This document shows positions 1-8,641 of a stretch of DNA of 64,000 bases, in pieces; the stretch's first letter is position 1; each line of letters opens with the position of its first letter. The notes below the pieces were generated by a model. It had not been told where the DNA came from and made no database searches. It saw only the letters and a program-made list of their open reading frames with translations. Origin of the DNA: Listeria seeligeri serovar 1/2b str. SLCC3954 (GTDB lineage: Bacteria > Bacillota > Bacilli > Lactobacillales > Listeriaceae); assembly GCF_000027145.1 (NCBI RefSeq), contig NC_013891.1:124001-188000 (forward strand), in the 5' to 3' direction. The position numbers and the translations under genes were made by a program.

Positions 1-29
1 GCAATATATAGAAAAATAGGAGGGCGAAA

Positions 30-308
30 ATGGAGTATAGAAACGGCGAAAATAGAATTTATGCGATAAATGATCAAGGTGTTGAGGTTGGCGAGGTAAC
101 TTTTGTCCCAACAGGTGAAGATATGTTTATTATTGACCATACAGGAGTAGACGATGCGGCTCGGGGTCAAGGGATTGCGCAAGAACTTGTAAAACATGCG
201 GTAGAAAAAGCAAAAGCAGAAGGAAAGAAAATTATTCCACTTTGCCCGTTTGCTAAAGCAGAATTTGCGAAAAAACCGGAGTATCAAGTAGTACAAGCGG
301 ATAAATAA
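30..308 (+). CDS. GNAT-family N-acetyltransferase (YidJ-like, small)
   Basis: A 92-residue protein of the small GNAT-like type (Gcn5-related N-acetyltransferase, YidJ/COG2388 class). The acetyl-CoA-binding signature is visible near residues 38-62: a strand with 'IDHTGVDD', then 'ARGQGIAQELV', which matches the R/Q-x-x-G-x-G/A loop. This is followed by 'KKIIPLCPFAKAEF', typical of the family C-terminus. The start codon follows a strong AGGAGGG site. The acceptor substrate cannot be read from sequence. It stands alone with its own terminator just downstream. Family call is firm; the biochemical role is unknown. Confidence 0.85.
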   Translation: MEYRNGENRIYAINDQGVEVGEVTFVPTGEDMFIIDHTGVDDAARGQGIAQELVKHAVEKAKAEGKKIIPLCPFAKAEFAKKPEYQVVQADK

Positions 309-312
309 TATT

Positions 313-349
313 ATGTAGACTAGGTTTTGAACTTAGTCTACGTTTTTTT
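313..349 (+). terminator. Rho-independent terminator after GNAT gene
   Basis: Twelve-base arms (gtagactaggtt / aacttagtctac) around a 3-base loop are followed by a run of seven T. The hairpin begins about 5 bases after the stop codon. Confidence 0.85.
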
Positions 350-382
350 ATGAATTATTTTAAAAATATCAGTTTTCTCTTC

Positions 383-411
383 TTGACATCTTCTTCGTTT
401 CAGTGTATCTT
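383..411 (+). promoter_or_regulatory. SigA-type promoter of the ctaP operon
   Basis: TTGACA at 383-388, a 17-base spacer, and TATCTT at 406-411. It lies about 40 bases upstream of the SAM aptamer, so the transcript would begin just before the riboswitch. Confidence 0.75.
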
Positions 412-451
412 TAATTCACAGTAAACTTATAGGAATAATAGTATTACAATT

Positions 452-613
452 TCTTATCAAGAGTGGTGGAGGGATTCGGCCCAGTGAAGCCCAGCAGCGG
501 AGCGCAAGTTCTATGCTAAATCCGAACAGAAGTAACATTCTGGCAGATAAGTAGTAGCTTACAATTAGGCGCTTCGATTCTGACCAAAAAACAGAAGAAG
601 CGTTATTTTATTA
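452..613 (+). promoter_or_regulatory. SAM-I (S-box) riboswitch with terminator
   Basis: The region has the conserved S-box core: 'cttatcaagagtggtgga' opening the P1/P2 junction, 'gggattcggccc', then 'gtgaagcccagcag', and a 3' P1 strand 'ggcagataag' near 542-551 that pairs back to 'cttatc'. It is followed by a terminator-like hairpin (arms near 568-582 and 592-604) and a U-rich tail. SAM binding should favour termination, so the downstream transporter would be expressed when methionine or SAM is low. This fits the sulfur amino acid role of CtaP. Confidence 0.92.
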
Positions 614-639
614 GCGCTAAAGAGGGGAGTTTTTGTTAG

Positions 640-2214
640 ATGAAGAAATTTTTATTAGTAGCGGTTATCTCGGTTTTTGCTTTGGTGTTGACTGCTTGCG
701 GAGGTTCTGGCGCTAGTTCAGACAAAGCGAACGGTTCAGGCAAGGCAAAAGATGGCGGCTCGATTATTATCGGAGTTGCAGGAGACCCAGAAGTTATCAA
801 TCCAAACTATGCTGGTGACCGTGTAACGCTAACAATTCAACAAGCTGTATACGCACCGCTTTTCTGGGAATCTGACGGAAAACCCGCACTTGCGAAAAGC
901 TTAGATATTTCAGATGACAACTTAACTTACACTGTAAAACTTAAAGACGGTTTAACTTGGCATGACGGAAAACCGTTAACAGCAGATGATGTAGTATTTA
1001 CAGTAGATTCCATTTTAGATACAAAACAAAATAGCCCGAATCGTGGTAACTTTGTTTTTGATGATAAACCTGTAAAAGTAGAAGCTGTGGATGATACAAC
1101 AGTTAAATTCACTTTACCAACTGTTGCTCCAGCCTTTGAAAATACAATTAAAACTTTCTTCCCGATTCCAAAACACGTTTTTGACGGGGTAGCAAATATT
1201 GAGAAAAGTGATAAAAACAAAAATCCAATCGGTTCTGGACCATACAAATTTGTTGAATATAAAGCAGGCGAATATGTTTCCTTAGAAAGATTCAATGACT
1301 ACTTTGATGGAAAACCAAAACTAGATAAAGTCACTTTCCGAATTACTAAAGATCAAAATGCGGCTAACTTAGCGCTTCAAAATGGCGAAATCAATTTAAA
1401 ATCGATTCAACCATCTGATAGAAACAAAGTAGAAAAAGCTAGTGCGGTGAACATTATCACATATCCAGAAAATCGCTTAAGTTATGCTGTTTTCAATGAA
1501 AACCAACCAGCTCTTAAATCAAAAGAACTTCGCCAAGCATTATCTTACGCGCTTAATCGTGAAGATATCATTGAAGCGGCTTACGGTTCTGATGAGTATG
1601 CGAAACCTGCATCTTCTTTCCTAACAGAAAACACAAAATACTTCACTGACAAGGTAGAAACATATGACCAAGATATTGCCAAAGCAAAAGCATTAGTTAA
1701 AGAGAGCGGTTTTGATACAAATCAAAAACTAACTGTTTACTATTTAAACAACAGTAAATCTCAAGAAAGTATCGCGCTTTACTTGCAACAACAATATAAA
1801 GAAATCGGCGTGTCGCTTGATTTAAAACCAACTGATCCAAATGCGCTGAGCAATATTACGCTTGACCGTAAAAATGCTGATTACTCCATCGCGCTAAATG
1901 GTTATATTATGGGAAATGATCCTGATGCATACAAATCCTTATTCCTAAGCGATGCCCCTTACAACTATGCTAATTACCACAACAAAGATCTAGATGCGCT
2001 TTGGGCAAAAGGTGCTGTAACAGCTGATGATAAAGAACGTCAAGCAGTGTACGAAGATATTCAAAATACACTCGCAGACGATGCAGTGATTTATCCAATT
2101 TCTTATGACAATGCAGTACTTGCGCTTGATAGCCGTTATGGTGGACAAAAAGCTGCAACACCACAACCAGTAACAATGTTCCGTGATCTATCGAAATTAT
2201 ATTTAACGGAATAA
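640..2214 (+). CDS. ctaP: CtaP-type oligopeptide/cysteine-associated substrate-binding lipoprotein
   Basis: A 524-residue family 5 extracellular solute-binding protein (SBP_bac_5). The N-terminus is a lipoprotein signal peptide with lipobox LTAC (Cys at residue 20) followed by a Ser/Gly/Lys linker. The family signature 'ADDVVFTVD' occurs near residues 108-116. In Listeria monocytogenes the gene at this position (lmo0135, ctaP) is needed for cysteine uptake, acid tolerance and virulence. Assignment rests on synteny and on the SAM riboswitch in front of it. A terminator-like hairpin separates it from its two permease genes, which should give excess binding protein over permease. No ATPase gene is adjacent, so it presumably borrows one from elsewhere. 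Confidence 0.88.
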   Translation: MKKFLLVAVISVFALVLTACGGSGASSDKANGSGKAKDGGSIIIGVAGDPEVINPNYAGDRVTLTIQQAVYAPLFWESDGKPALAKSLDISDDNLTYTVKLKDGLTWHDGKPLTADDVVFTVDSILDTKQNSPNRGNFVFDDKPVKVEAVDDTTVKFTLPTVAPAFENTIKTFFPIPKHVFDGVANIEKSDKNKNPIGSGPYKFVEYKAGEYVSLERFNDYFDGKPKLDKVTFRITKDQNAANLALQNGEINLKSIQPSDRNKVEKASAVNIITYPENRLSYAVFNENQPALKSKELRQALSYALNREDIIEAAYGSDEYAKPASSFLTENTKYFTDKVETYDQDIAKAKALVKESGFDTNQKLTVYYLNNSKSQESIALYLQQQYKEIGVSLDLKPTDPNALSNITLDRKNADYSIALNGYIMGNDPDAYKSLFLSDAPYNYANYHNKDLDALWAKGAVTADDKERQAVYEDIQNTLADDAVIYPISYDNAVLALDSRYGGQKAATPQPVTMFRDLSKLYLTE

Positions 2215-2237
2215 GTAATTAAAAATTATTCGTAAAG

Positions 2238-2280
2238 AAATCTGACCTGCCAAGTTATTTTTGGTAGGCTCAGATTTTTA
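2238..2280 (+). terminator. Intra-operon terminator/attenuator between ctaP and its permeases
   Basis: Arms 'aaatctgacctgcca' and 'tggtaggctcagattttt' form a long stem with a T-run, inside the 102-base gap between ctaP and the first permease. No clear promoter follows it, so it is probably leaky and sets the binding protein:permease ratio. Confidence 0.75.
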
Positions 2281-2316
2281 CTTGTCATTTTTTGTGTTTT
2301 AGATAGGAGATAAATT

Positions 2317-3267
2317 ATGCTAAAAACAATCACAAAACGCGTACTGCAAATTATTCCGATGCTATTTATTATCTCGATTATTTCATTTGCACTTATAAAA
2401 TTAGCACCTGGTGACCCAGTGAATTCATTTGTTACACCTGATATGAATCCAGATGATGTAGAACGAATTCGCCAAAGCTTGGGACTGGACCAACCAATTT
2501 ACATACAGTATTTTATTTGGCTTGGCAATTTGTTGCAAGGGAACTTAGGCTATTCAATTATCAATAGCCAACCAGTTTTACAGCAGATTTTGGAACGGAT
2601 TCCAGCGACTCTTGGACTTGTTGGGACTTCACTTATTCTGACGCTTATACTTTCCATTCCACTTGGCTTAGTGGCAGCAAATTATGAAAATACATGGGTT
2701 GATAAAGTATTGAACGGAATTTCTTATATTGGGATTTCGATTCCGATTTTTTGGTTTGGGATGATTTTAATTGATGTATTTTCGATTCGGTTAGGCTGGC
2801 TCCCGAGTCTTGGAATGCGAACGATAGGGGTAGACTCATTTTGGGATATGGCGGAACATGCGATTTTGCCAGTAATTACGCTTACTTTCCAGGGATGTGC
2901 CGCATATTATCGTTATGTTAGATCGAATACTATTAACCAATTAAAAGAAGAATATGTGTTATTTGGTTATGCAAAAGGGCTTTCTAAAGTGCAAGTAATG
3001 GGGAATCATGTCTTAAAAAACTCGCTGCTGCCAGTAATTACCTTACTTGGAATGTCGCTGCCACAAGTTATCACCGGCGCATTTATTACGGAGAGTATTT
3101 TTTCGTGGCCAGGGATGGGCTCGCTTGGGATTAATGCAATTTTCCAATTAGATTATCCGGTTATTATGGCGATTACACTCTTTTCGGCGCTGTTATTAAT
3201 TATCGGTAACTTGCTTGCTGATTTAGCTTATATGATTATCGATCCGCGGATTAGGGAAATGGGGTGA
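2317..3267 (+). CDS. Oligopeptide-type ABC transporter permease (OppB/DppB family)
   Basis: A 316-residue integral membrane protein with an N-terminal segment (about residues 10-30) and five further hydrophobic segments. The family ending 'DLAYMIIDPRIR' is present, and the EAA-type cytoplasmic loop lies around residues 205-225 ('EEYVLFGYAKGLSKVQVMG'), which contacts the ATPase. It is the first of two permeases following ctaP (lmo0136 position) and is 7 bases from the second. Substrate is inferred from ctaP: cysteine or sulfur-containing peptides. The start ATG follows a GGAG site. Confidence 0.88.
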   Translation: MLKTITKRVLQIIPMLFIISIISFALIKLAPGDPVNSFVTPDMNPDDVERIRQSLGLDQPIYIQYFIWLGNLLQGNLGYSIINSQPVLQQILERIPATLGLVGTSLILTLILSIPLGLVAANYENTWVDKVLNGISYIGISIPIFWFGMILIDVFSIRLGWLPSLGMRTIGVDSFWDMAEHAILPVITLTFQGCAAYYRYVRSNTINQLKEEYVLFGYAKGLSKVQVMGNHVLKNSLLPVITLLGMSLPQVITGAFITESIFSWPGMGSLGINAIFQLDYPVIMAITLFSALLLIIGNLLADLAYMIIDPRIREMG

Positions 3268-3274
3268 GGAATTC

Positions 3275-4171
3275 ATGATGCGATTAGACTTTTCGAAAAA
3301 AACAATGCAGGAATTTGAGCGGGATGCAGAAGTGGTCCATGCTACTAGAGAGCGAACTTTTTGGCGCTATATGTTATCAGACCGACGTGCGATTTTTGCA
3401 ACAGGAGTATTAATTTTTATTACGATTGCTTGTATCTTTGCGTTCCTATCGCCTTATGATCCCAATGCGCTTTCGATTCAAGATAAATTAATGCCACCAA
3501 ACACGTCGCACTGGTTTGGTACAGATGATCATGGTCGGGATTACTTAACGCGTGTTTTATATGGCGGTCGGGTATCGCTTTTAGTTGGTGTATTTGCGAT
3601 GATGATTGCGATTGTTGTTGGTACACTTGCAGGTACAGTTAGTGGTTATTTTGGCGGATTTATTGATAACATGGTGATGCGTTTCTTAGATATTTTTATG
3701 TCAATACCGTCGTTTTTCTTATTAATGATTTTGAATGCTTATTTAAAACCGGGAATTTCCAATATTATTATCATTATCGGTTTGTTATCTTGGATGGAAG
3801 TAGCGCGGATTGTCCGAGCTGAAACGCTAACGCTAAAAGAACGAGAATTCATTTTGTATTCCAAATCAGCAGGTGGCGGGTTTTTCCACATTATGTTTAA
3901 ACATATTATTCCAAACGCGATGCCGTCAATTGTTGTAGCTGCGTCTCTAAATGTAGCAACAGCTATTTTAACTGAGTCAGCACTAAGTTTTCTAGGGCTT
4001 GGCGTACAGCAACCAAATGCTTCATGGGGGAGCATGCTGAACAATGCGCAAGGTTACGTTGGTGAAGCGACTTATTTAGCGCTATTCCCAGGATTACTAA
4101 TATTAATGACGATTCTTTCGTTTAATGTGCTTGGTGATGTTTTGCGAAAAGGGTTATCACGTAGATACTAA
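3275..4171 (+). CDS. Oligopeptide-type ABC transporter permease (OppC/DppC family)
   Basis: A 298-residue partner permease. It has an OppC-type N-terminal cytoplasmic stretch and TM segment, then the conserved 'HWFGTDDHGRDYLTRVLYGGRVSLLVG' region (residues 80-106) and the EAA loop near residues 190-210 ('EREFILYSKSAGGG'). It ends in a DppC-like 'GDVLRKGLSRRY'. Two ATG codons are in tandem; the first has a GGGGTGAG site at suitable distance. It is the last gene of the ctaP unit and is followed by a bidirectional terminator. Confidence 0.88.
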   Translation: MMRLDFSKKTMQEFERDAEVVHATRERTFWRYMLSDRRAIFATGVLIFITIACIFAFLSPYDPNALSIQDKLMPPNTSHWFGTDDHGRDYLTRVLYGGRVSLLVGVFAMMIAIVVGTLAGTVSGYFGGFIDNMVMRFLDIFMSIPSFFLLMILNAYLKPGISNIIIIIGLLSWMEVARIVRAETLTLKEREFILYSKSAGGGFFHIMFKHIIPNAMPSIVVAASLNVATAILTESALSFLGLGVQQPNASWGSMLNNAQGYVGEATYLALFPGLLILMTILSFNVLGDVLRKGLSRRY

Positions 4172-4203
4172 AAAACCAGTAGATTCGCTCTACTGGTTTT
4201 TCA
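4172..4203. terminator. Bidirectional terminator
   Basis: A perfect 12-bp stem (aaaaccagtaga / tctactggtttt) with a 5-base loop lies between the convergent permease gene and the OppA-like gene. It overlaps the 3' end of the latter. A/T runs flank both sides, so it can serve both strands. Confidence 0.88.
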
Positions 4204-5848
4204 CTTGGATAAATTTATAACTATAAGGTGAACCAAAAGCATGTTTTTGTACGCCGGTGATGTCTGTTCTTTGTAATACAGCAGTTTGATGTTGATAAAG
4301 CGGTAAAATTGCTGCGTCGTCATCTAGTAGGACTTTTTCGGAAGCTACAAATGCGTTCCAACGTTCTTCCGGTTTAGTTGCCAGTGTCGTGTCGGTTGAT
4401 TTTACTAGTTTGTCATATTCTGGGCTGTTATAGCTCATATGATTGTTATAGTAATCGGATAAGAAAAGACTGCTATATGTCCACGGATCTTTGAAATCTG
4501 GCATCCAAGCGGCAAGTGATAAGTCGTAATCGCCATCAGCAGTTAGCTGTGTGGCGCTTTTTGATGGCATATTTTTCACTTTGATTGTAACGCCGGGAAG
4601 ATTATCTTCAAACTGTGCTTTCAAATAAGCAAAAATTGTTTTAGTTGTTTCTTGGTCGTCGCCGAGCAGTTCAATCGTCACATTATTTGTCCCAAGTTCT
4701 TTTTGTGCTTGCTTCCAATATTTTAAAGCTTCTTCTTTGTTGTAAACTAAGTGATCGCCACTGTCTGTTCGGAAGTCTGCGCCAGTTGTTGGGTTTTGGA
4801 CGAAATCTTTTGGAAGTAAACCGTTTGCTGGGAATGACCCGTCACCTAAGATTCGGTCGGTTAATTGTTTTTTATCAACAGATAAGTTAAGTGCGTGGCG
4901 CAAGGCGTTATTAGCTAGCGGTGTTGCTTTGCCGTCACGTTTTTGATTCATTCGCAAATAGCTTATAAGTGCATCTTTTTCGGTAAGGAAATCTTTTTTA
5001 TCTTTATATTGTTTGGCAAAATCGCCTGAAAGTGGTGCGCGGTCAGCTTCGTTGGTGTTATAAAGATTCACGCCGGCATTAATGTCTTTCGCTACTTGAA
5101 CATCAATTTCTTTCACTTTCACGTTATCTTTATCCCAGTAGTTATCATTTTTTGCGTAAGTCCATTTGTTGGTAATATTTCCACCCCAATCCTTCATTAC
5201 GAAAGGACCATTGTACAAGGTGTGATCACTGTCTGTACCATATTTATCGCCTTGTTCCTTCACATAGCTTTCTTTTTGTGGGAAAAATGTTTCAAAAGAA
5301 AGGAGCGAAATAAAATATGGAACCGGTTTTTTAAGGGTGATTTCTAAGGTTGTGTCATCAGTTGCTACCGCGCCAAGTTCGGTTACGGGTAGTTTCCCTT
5401 CATTGATTTCGGTTGCGTTTTTAATAGAATCTTTGAATAAAGCAGAGTAGCCAGGTGCGGTTTTAGGATCGACGGCACGGCGCCACGCATAGACGAAATC
5501 ATTGGCGGTTACTTGCGAGCCATCAGACCATTTTGCATCTTTCTTTAATTTGATAGTATATTTCGTTTGGTCAGCGCTGATTTTAGGCATGCCATCAGCA
5601 ACCCCAGGAACAAAGTTATCTTTTTGATCGAGTGTATATAAGCCTTCAAAGACTTGATTTTGCGCGGTAAAACTAGCAAAATCTTCTTCAGCAGTTGTAT
5701 TTAATGTTAGTAATTCACTTGTTTCAAGAAATTTAATTTTGTCCGGAGAAGTTTTCTCAGCTGACTTATTTGAATCATTTCCGCAGGCTGTAAGTAAAAG
5801 TAAGGTCAAAATGGCAATAAACGGTAGTGATTTTTTAAAATAGTGCAT
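4190..5848 (-). CDS. OppA-family peptide-binding lipoprotein
   Basis: A 552-residue SBP_bac_5 lipoprotein with lipobox LTAC (residues 18-21) followed by an Asn/Ser-rich linker. The family signature 'ANDFVYAWRRAVDP' and C-terminal 'AILPLYQHQTAVLQR' are seen. I chose the ATG at 5848, which has a GGGGAG site 7-8 bases upstream and starts directly with the signal peptide; an in-frame extension upstream has no ribosome site. It is clearly paralogous to the binding protein at 14862. No transporter genes follow; it is transcribed alone, divergently from the zinc transporter. This is the position of lmo0152 in L. monocytogenes. The bound peptide is unknown. Confidence 0.88.
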   Translation of the reverse strand: MHYFKKSLPFIAILTLLLLTACGNDSNKSAEKTSPDKIKFLETSELLTLNTTAEEDFASFTAQNQVFEGLYTLDQKDNFVPGVADGMPKISADQTKYTIKLKKDAKWSDGSQVTANDFVYAWRRAVDPKTAPGYSALFKDSIKNATEINEGKLPVTELGAVATDDTTLEITLKKPVPYFISLLSFETFFPQKESYVKEQGDKYGTDSDHTLYNGPFVMKDWGGNITNKWTYAKNDNYWDKDNVKVKEIDVQVAKDINAGVNLYNTNEADRAPLSGDFAKQYKDKKDFLTEKDALISYLRMNQKRDGKATPLANNALRHALNLSVDKKQLTDRILGDGSFPANGLLPKDFVQNPTTGADFRTDSGDHLVYNKEEALKYWKQAQKELGTNNVTIELLGDDQETTKTIFAYLKAQFEDNLPGVTIKVKNMPSKSATQLTADGDYDLSLAAWMPDFKDPWTYSSLFLSDYYNNHMSYNSPEYDKLVKSTDTTLATKPEERWNAFVASEKVLLDDDAAILPLYQHQTAVLQRTDITGVQKHAFGSPYSYKFIQVKNQ

Positions 5849-5882
5849 GATATTCTCCCCTTCTATCTGTGTATTTAAGGTT

Positions 5883-5911
5883 ATTATAAGTATTCCGATA
5901 AGATAAGTCAA
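5883..5911 (-). promoter_or_regulatory. SigA promoter for the OppA-like gene
   Basis: Read on the minus strand: TTGACT at 5911-5906, a 17-base spacer, and TATAAT at 5888-5883. The leader would be about 30 bases. Confidence 0.8.
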
Positions 5912-5971
5912 ATTAATGATTTGTAAAAAACTGCTTGACGCGTAAAAAAACAAATGGTAAGATATTTCTTG

Positions 5972-5994
5972 CAAATAAGAATGATTACGTTTTG
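5972..5994 (+). promoter_or_regulatory. Second, weaker Zur-like operator
   Basis: The core 'aatgattacg' matches the right half of the Bacillus/Listeria Zur box exactly, while the left half is degenerate; about 16 of 22 fixed positions match by eye. It lies about 42 bases upstream of the stronger box and overlaps a possible -35 for zinA. Confidence 0.55.
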
Positions 5995-6035
5995 CGATGC
6001 GTAATTAATATTTTACACAGAATGGTTCTAAGGTT

Positions 6036-6058
6036 TAAATCGTAATCATTACGAAAAG
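6036..6058 (+). promoter_or_regulatory. Zur box upstream of zinA
   Basis: 'taaatcgtaatcattacga' is a near-perfect dyad matching the Zur consensus of Firmicutes, with about 18 of 22 fixed positions. It sits directly before the zinA ribosome site, so bound Zur-Zn would block transcription of the zinc transporter when zinc is plentiful. Confidence 0.85.
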
Positions 6059-6067
6059 AGGGATAAT

Positions 6068-7018
6068 ATGAAGAAATGGTCAGTTTTAGTTGTAACAGTA
6101 GTTGCCTTTGTTTTAATTTTAGCGGGATGTGGTGCAAGTGATGGAGAAGCTAGCGGAGACAAGGACAAGTTAAAAGTCGTGACAACCTTTTATCCGATGT
6201 ATGATTTTACCAAAAATGTTGCTGGAGATAAGGCGTCGGTAGAAATGTTGATTGATGCAGGAACAGAACCTCATGATTATGAGCCGAGTGCAAAAGATAT
6301 TGCCAAAATAGAAGCCGCAGATGTGTTTGTCTATAATAGCGCTGATATGGAGACATGGGTGCCAAGTATGCTCAAGAGTTTAGATTCCAAAAAGCTGACA
6401 GTAGTTGATGCGAGTAAAGACATTACGTTAGCAGAAGGAATTGAAGAAGGCGAAGAACACGACCATGAGCACGAGGAAGAAGCAGAACACCATCACGAAC
6501 ATGATCCGCACGTTTGGTTGAGCCCAGTTTTAGCCCAAAAAGAAGTTACTAACATTCAGCAAGGCCTAGAAAAAGCAGATAAATCAAATGCGAGTACATA
6601 CAAAGCAGGTGCGGAAAAATATATTGAAAAATTAAAAGCACTTGATAGCGATTATAAAAAAGCTTTTGCAGGCGCAAAACAACGTGATTTCGTGACGCAA
6701 CATGCGGCATTCCAATATTTAGCATTAGAGTATGATTTGCATCAAGTTGCGATTGCAGGATTATCACCAGATCAAGAGCCAAGCCCAGCACGCCTCGCAG
6801 AACTACAAAAATATATACAAGATAATCACATCAAAACAATTTATTTTGAAGAAGTTGCTTCTCCAAAAGTAGCAGAAACGCTTGCGAACGAAACAGGAGC
6901 GAATTTGGAAGTGTTAAGTCCAATTGAAGGAATAACTGCAGAAGAACAAGAAAAAGGGATGGATTACATCTCCTACATGCAACAAAATTTAAAAGCATTG
7001 CAAAAAACAATTAAATAA
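6068..7018 (+). CDS. zinA: Zinc-binding lipoprotein of a zinc ABC transporter
   Basis: A 316-residue ZnuA/AdcA-type solute-binding protein with lipobox LAGC near residues 18-21. A His/Glu-rich loop at residues about 131-145 ('EEHDHEHEEEAEHHHEH') is typical of zinc-specific rather than manganese-specific members. Zinc ligands are expected from His73 ('EPHDYEPS'), the His in 'DPHVWLSP', the His in 'VTQHAAFQYL' and an acidic residue near the C-terminus. It heads a three-gene unit behind Zur operators. Synteny with lmo0153 of L. monocytogenes, where the system is called ZinABC, supports the symbol. Confidence 0.93.
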   Translation: MKKWSVLVVTVVAFVLILAGCGASDGEASGDKDKLKVVTTFYPMYDFTKNVAGDKASVEMLIDAGTEPHDYEPSAKDIAKIEAADVFVYNSADMETWVPSMLKSLDSKKLTVVDASKDITLAEGIEEGEEHDHEHEEEAEHHHEHDPHVWLSPVLAQKEVTNIQQGLEKADKSNASTYKAGAEKYIEKLKALDSDYKKAFAGAKQRDFVTQHAAFQYLALEYDLHQVAIAGLSPDQEPSPARLAELQKYIQDNHIKTIYFEEVASPKVAETLANETGANLEVLSPIEGITAEEQEKGMDYISYMQQNLKALQKTIK

Positions 7019-7030
7019 GGAAGCGATACG

Positions 7031-7735
7031 ATGTCATACATTAATGTAAACAAGGTTCGGTTTAAATATGAAACAGAACCGGTCCTGGAAAACATTTCTT
7101 TTGAAGTGAATGCGGGAGAATTTATTATACTTACTGGAGAAAACGGAGCAGCTAAATCAACACTGCTCCGTATTATTTTGGGAATTTTGCAGCCAGATAA
7201 AGGTTCTGTCTCATTTGCTAAAAAGAACATAGCTGGTAAAAAACTCTTAACTGGCTATGTCCCACAACAAATTGCTTCATTCAATGCTGGTTTTCCAAGC
7301 ACCGTTCTCGAATTAGTTAGATCGGGACGTTTTCCAAATGGTAAATGGTTTAAACGGCTAACTGAAAGAGATCACGAGCATGTGGAAAAGGCACTAAAAT
7401 CAGTAGAAATGTGGGATTTTCGGTATAAACGAATTGGCGAATTATCTGGCGGGCAAAAACAGCGCATTTGTTTAGCGAGAATGTTTGCGATGGACCCAGA
7501 TTTGTTGATTTTGGACGAACCTCAAACTGCTATGGATAAAAATAGTAAAATGCGATTTTATGAGTTACTTCATCATGAGGCCAAAGTGCATAATAAAGCG
7601 ATTTTGATGGTTACACATGATAGTGAAGAATTAGAGGGATACGCCGATAAGCATATCAGACTTGTGCGAAGGGAGGATGTATCATGGAAATGTTTTTCTA
7701 TGGATTTATGCAAAGAGCCTTCCAAGCGTCCATGA
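7031..7735 (+). CDS. Zinc ABC transporter ATP-binding protein
   Basis: A 234-residue ABC ATPase with Walker A 'GENGAAKST' (residues 37-45), Q-loop 'YVPQQ', signature 'LSGGQKQR' and Walker B 'LLILDEP'. The residue just before the P-loop lysine is Ala instead of the usual Gly; see findings. It starts 12 bases after zinA, and its last 52 bases overlap the permease gene in another frame, indicating translational coupling. It corresponds to lmo0154. Confidence 0.92.
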   Translation: MSYINVNKVRFKYETEPVLENISFEVNAGEFIILTGENGAAKSTLLRIILGILQPDKGSVSFAKKNIAGKKLLTGYVPQQIASFNAGFPSTVLELVRSGRFPNGKWFKRLTERDHEHVEKALKSVEMWDFRYKRIGELSGGQKQRICLARMFAMDPDLLILDEPQTAMDKNSKMRFYELLHHEAKVHNKAILMVTHDSEELEGYADKHIRLVRREDVSWKCFSMDLCKEPSKRP

Positions 7736-8490
7736 TTATTGCAGTGATTGCACCGCTTTTAGGTGTGTTTTTAATTATTCGTAGGCAGTCCCTGATGGCC
7801 GATACACTTTCACATGTGTCGCTTGCTGGGGTTGCTTTTGGCTTGGTGTTAAATGTAAACCCAAGTGTGACGACGCTAATTGTAGTTGTCATTGCTGCTA
7901 TGGGAATTGAGTACTTACGCGGGGTCTATGTGACTTATTCAGAATTATCCATTGCGATACTAATGGCTGGGGGGCTTGCGGTCGCGTTAGTACTAATGAG
8001 TCTGGATCAAGGTGGAATTACGACCAGTGTTCAACAATATTTATTTGGTTCAATTGTGACAATAAGTAAAGCGCAAGTGCAGATGCTAGTGATTCTAGGA
8101 GTTTCCATCGTTATTCTATTTCTTGCGTTCAAGCGTTTTATGTTTGTACTTACATTTAGTGAGGATGTTGCGCTTGCAGAAGGAGTTCCTGTCCGTTTAA
8201 TCTCGTTATTATTTAGTGTAGTTACTGGGGTTGCCATTGCTTTTATTATGCCGATTGCGGGAGCTTTACTTGTGTCAGCGCTAATCATACTGCCAGCTGC
8301 AATCGGCATGCGCATTTCGAAAGGATTTCTAATGTGTGTTGTTAGTGCAATCTTAATTGGTTTACTTGGTATGTTTTCAGGACTTATTTCATCCTACCAA
8401 CTTGGAACCCCGCCCGGTGCAACAATAACGTTAATGTTTATTTTGATATTTATTGTGGTTACAATTGTTCTAAAATTAGTGAGAAGATAG
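7684..8490 (+). CDS. Zinc ABC transporter permease (ABC-3 family)
   Basis: A 268-residue ZnuB/AdcB-type membrane protein with about eight hydrophobic segments and the family motif 'RRQSLMADTLSHVSLAGVA' near residues 35-53. The start ATG has GGGAGG 8 bases upstream and overlaps the ATPase gene by 52 bases. It completes the zinA operon (lmo0155 position) and is followed by a terminator. Confidence 0.92.
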   Translation: MEMFFYGFMQRAFQASMIIAVIAPLLGVFLIIRRQSLMADTLSHVSLAGVAFGLVLNVNPSVTTLIVVVIAAMGIEYLRGVYVTYSELSIAILMAGGLAVALVLMSLDQGGITTSVQQYLFGSIVTISKAQVQMLVILGVSIVILFLAFKRFMFVLTFSEDVALAEGVPVRLISLLFSVVTGVAIAFIMPIAGALLVSALIILPAAIGMRISKGFLMCVVSAILIGLLGMFSGLISSYQLGTPPGATITLMFILIFIVVTIVLKLVRR

Positions 8491-8505
8491 TTTTGCTTCC
8501 ATTTT

Positions 8506-8544
8506 TAACGTCAGTAATTTGTGTAAACAAGCTGGCGTTTTTTT
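8506..8544 (+). terminator. Terminator of the zinc transporter operon
   Basis: The stem 'aacgtcag' / 'ctggcgtt' (one G-T pair) with a long loop is followed by seven T. Confidence 0.75.
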
Positions 8545-8641
8545 GGTGCGCCCATGTCTTTATAATCAATTTTCCTCTTAAAGATGAAACGAACACCAGT
8601 TCCGTGTTATAATTCAAAAGAATGATGAAGGAGGATGGTTG

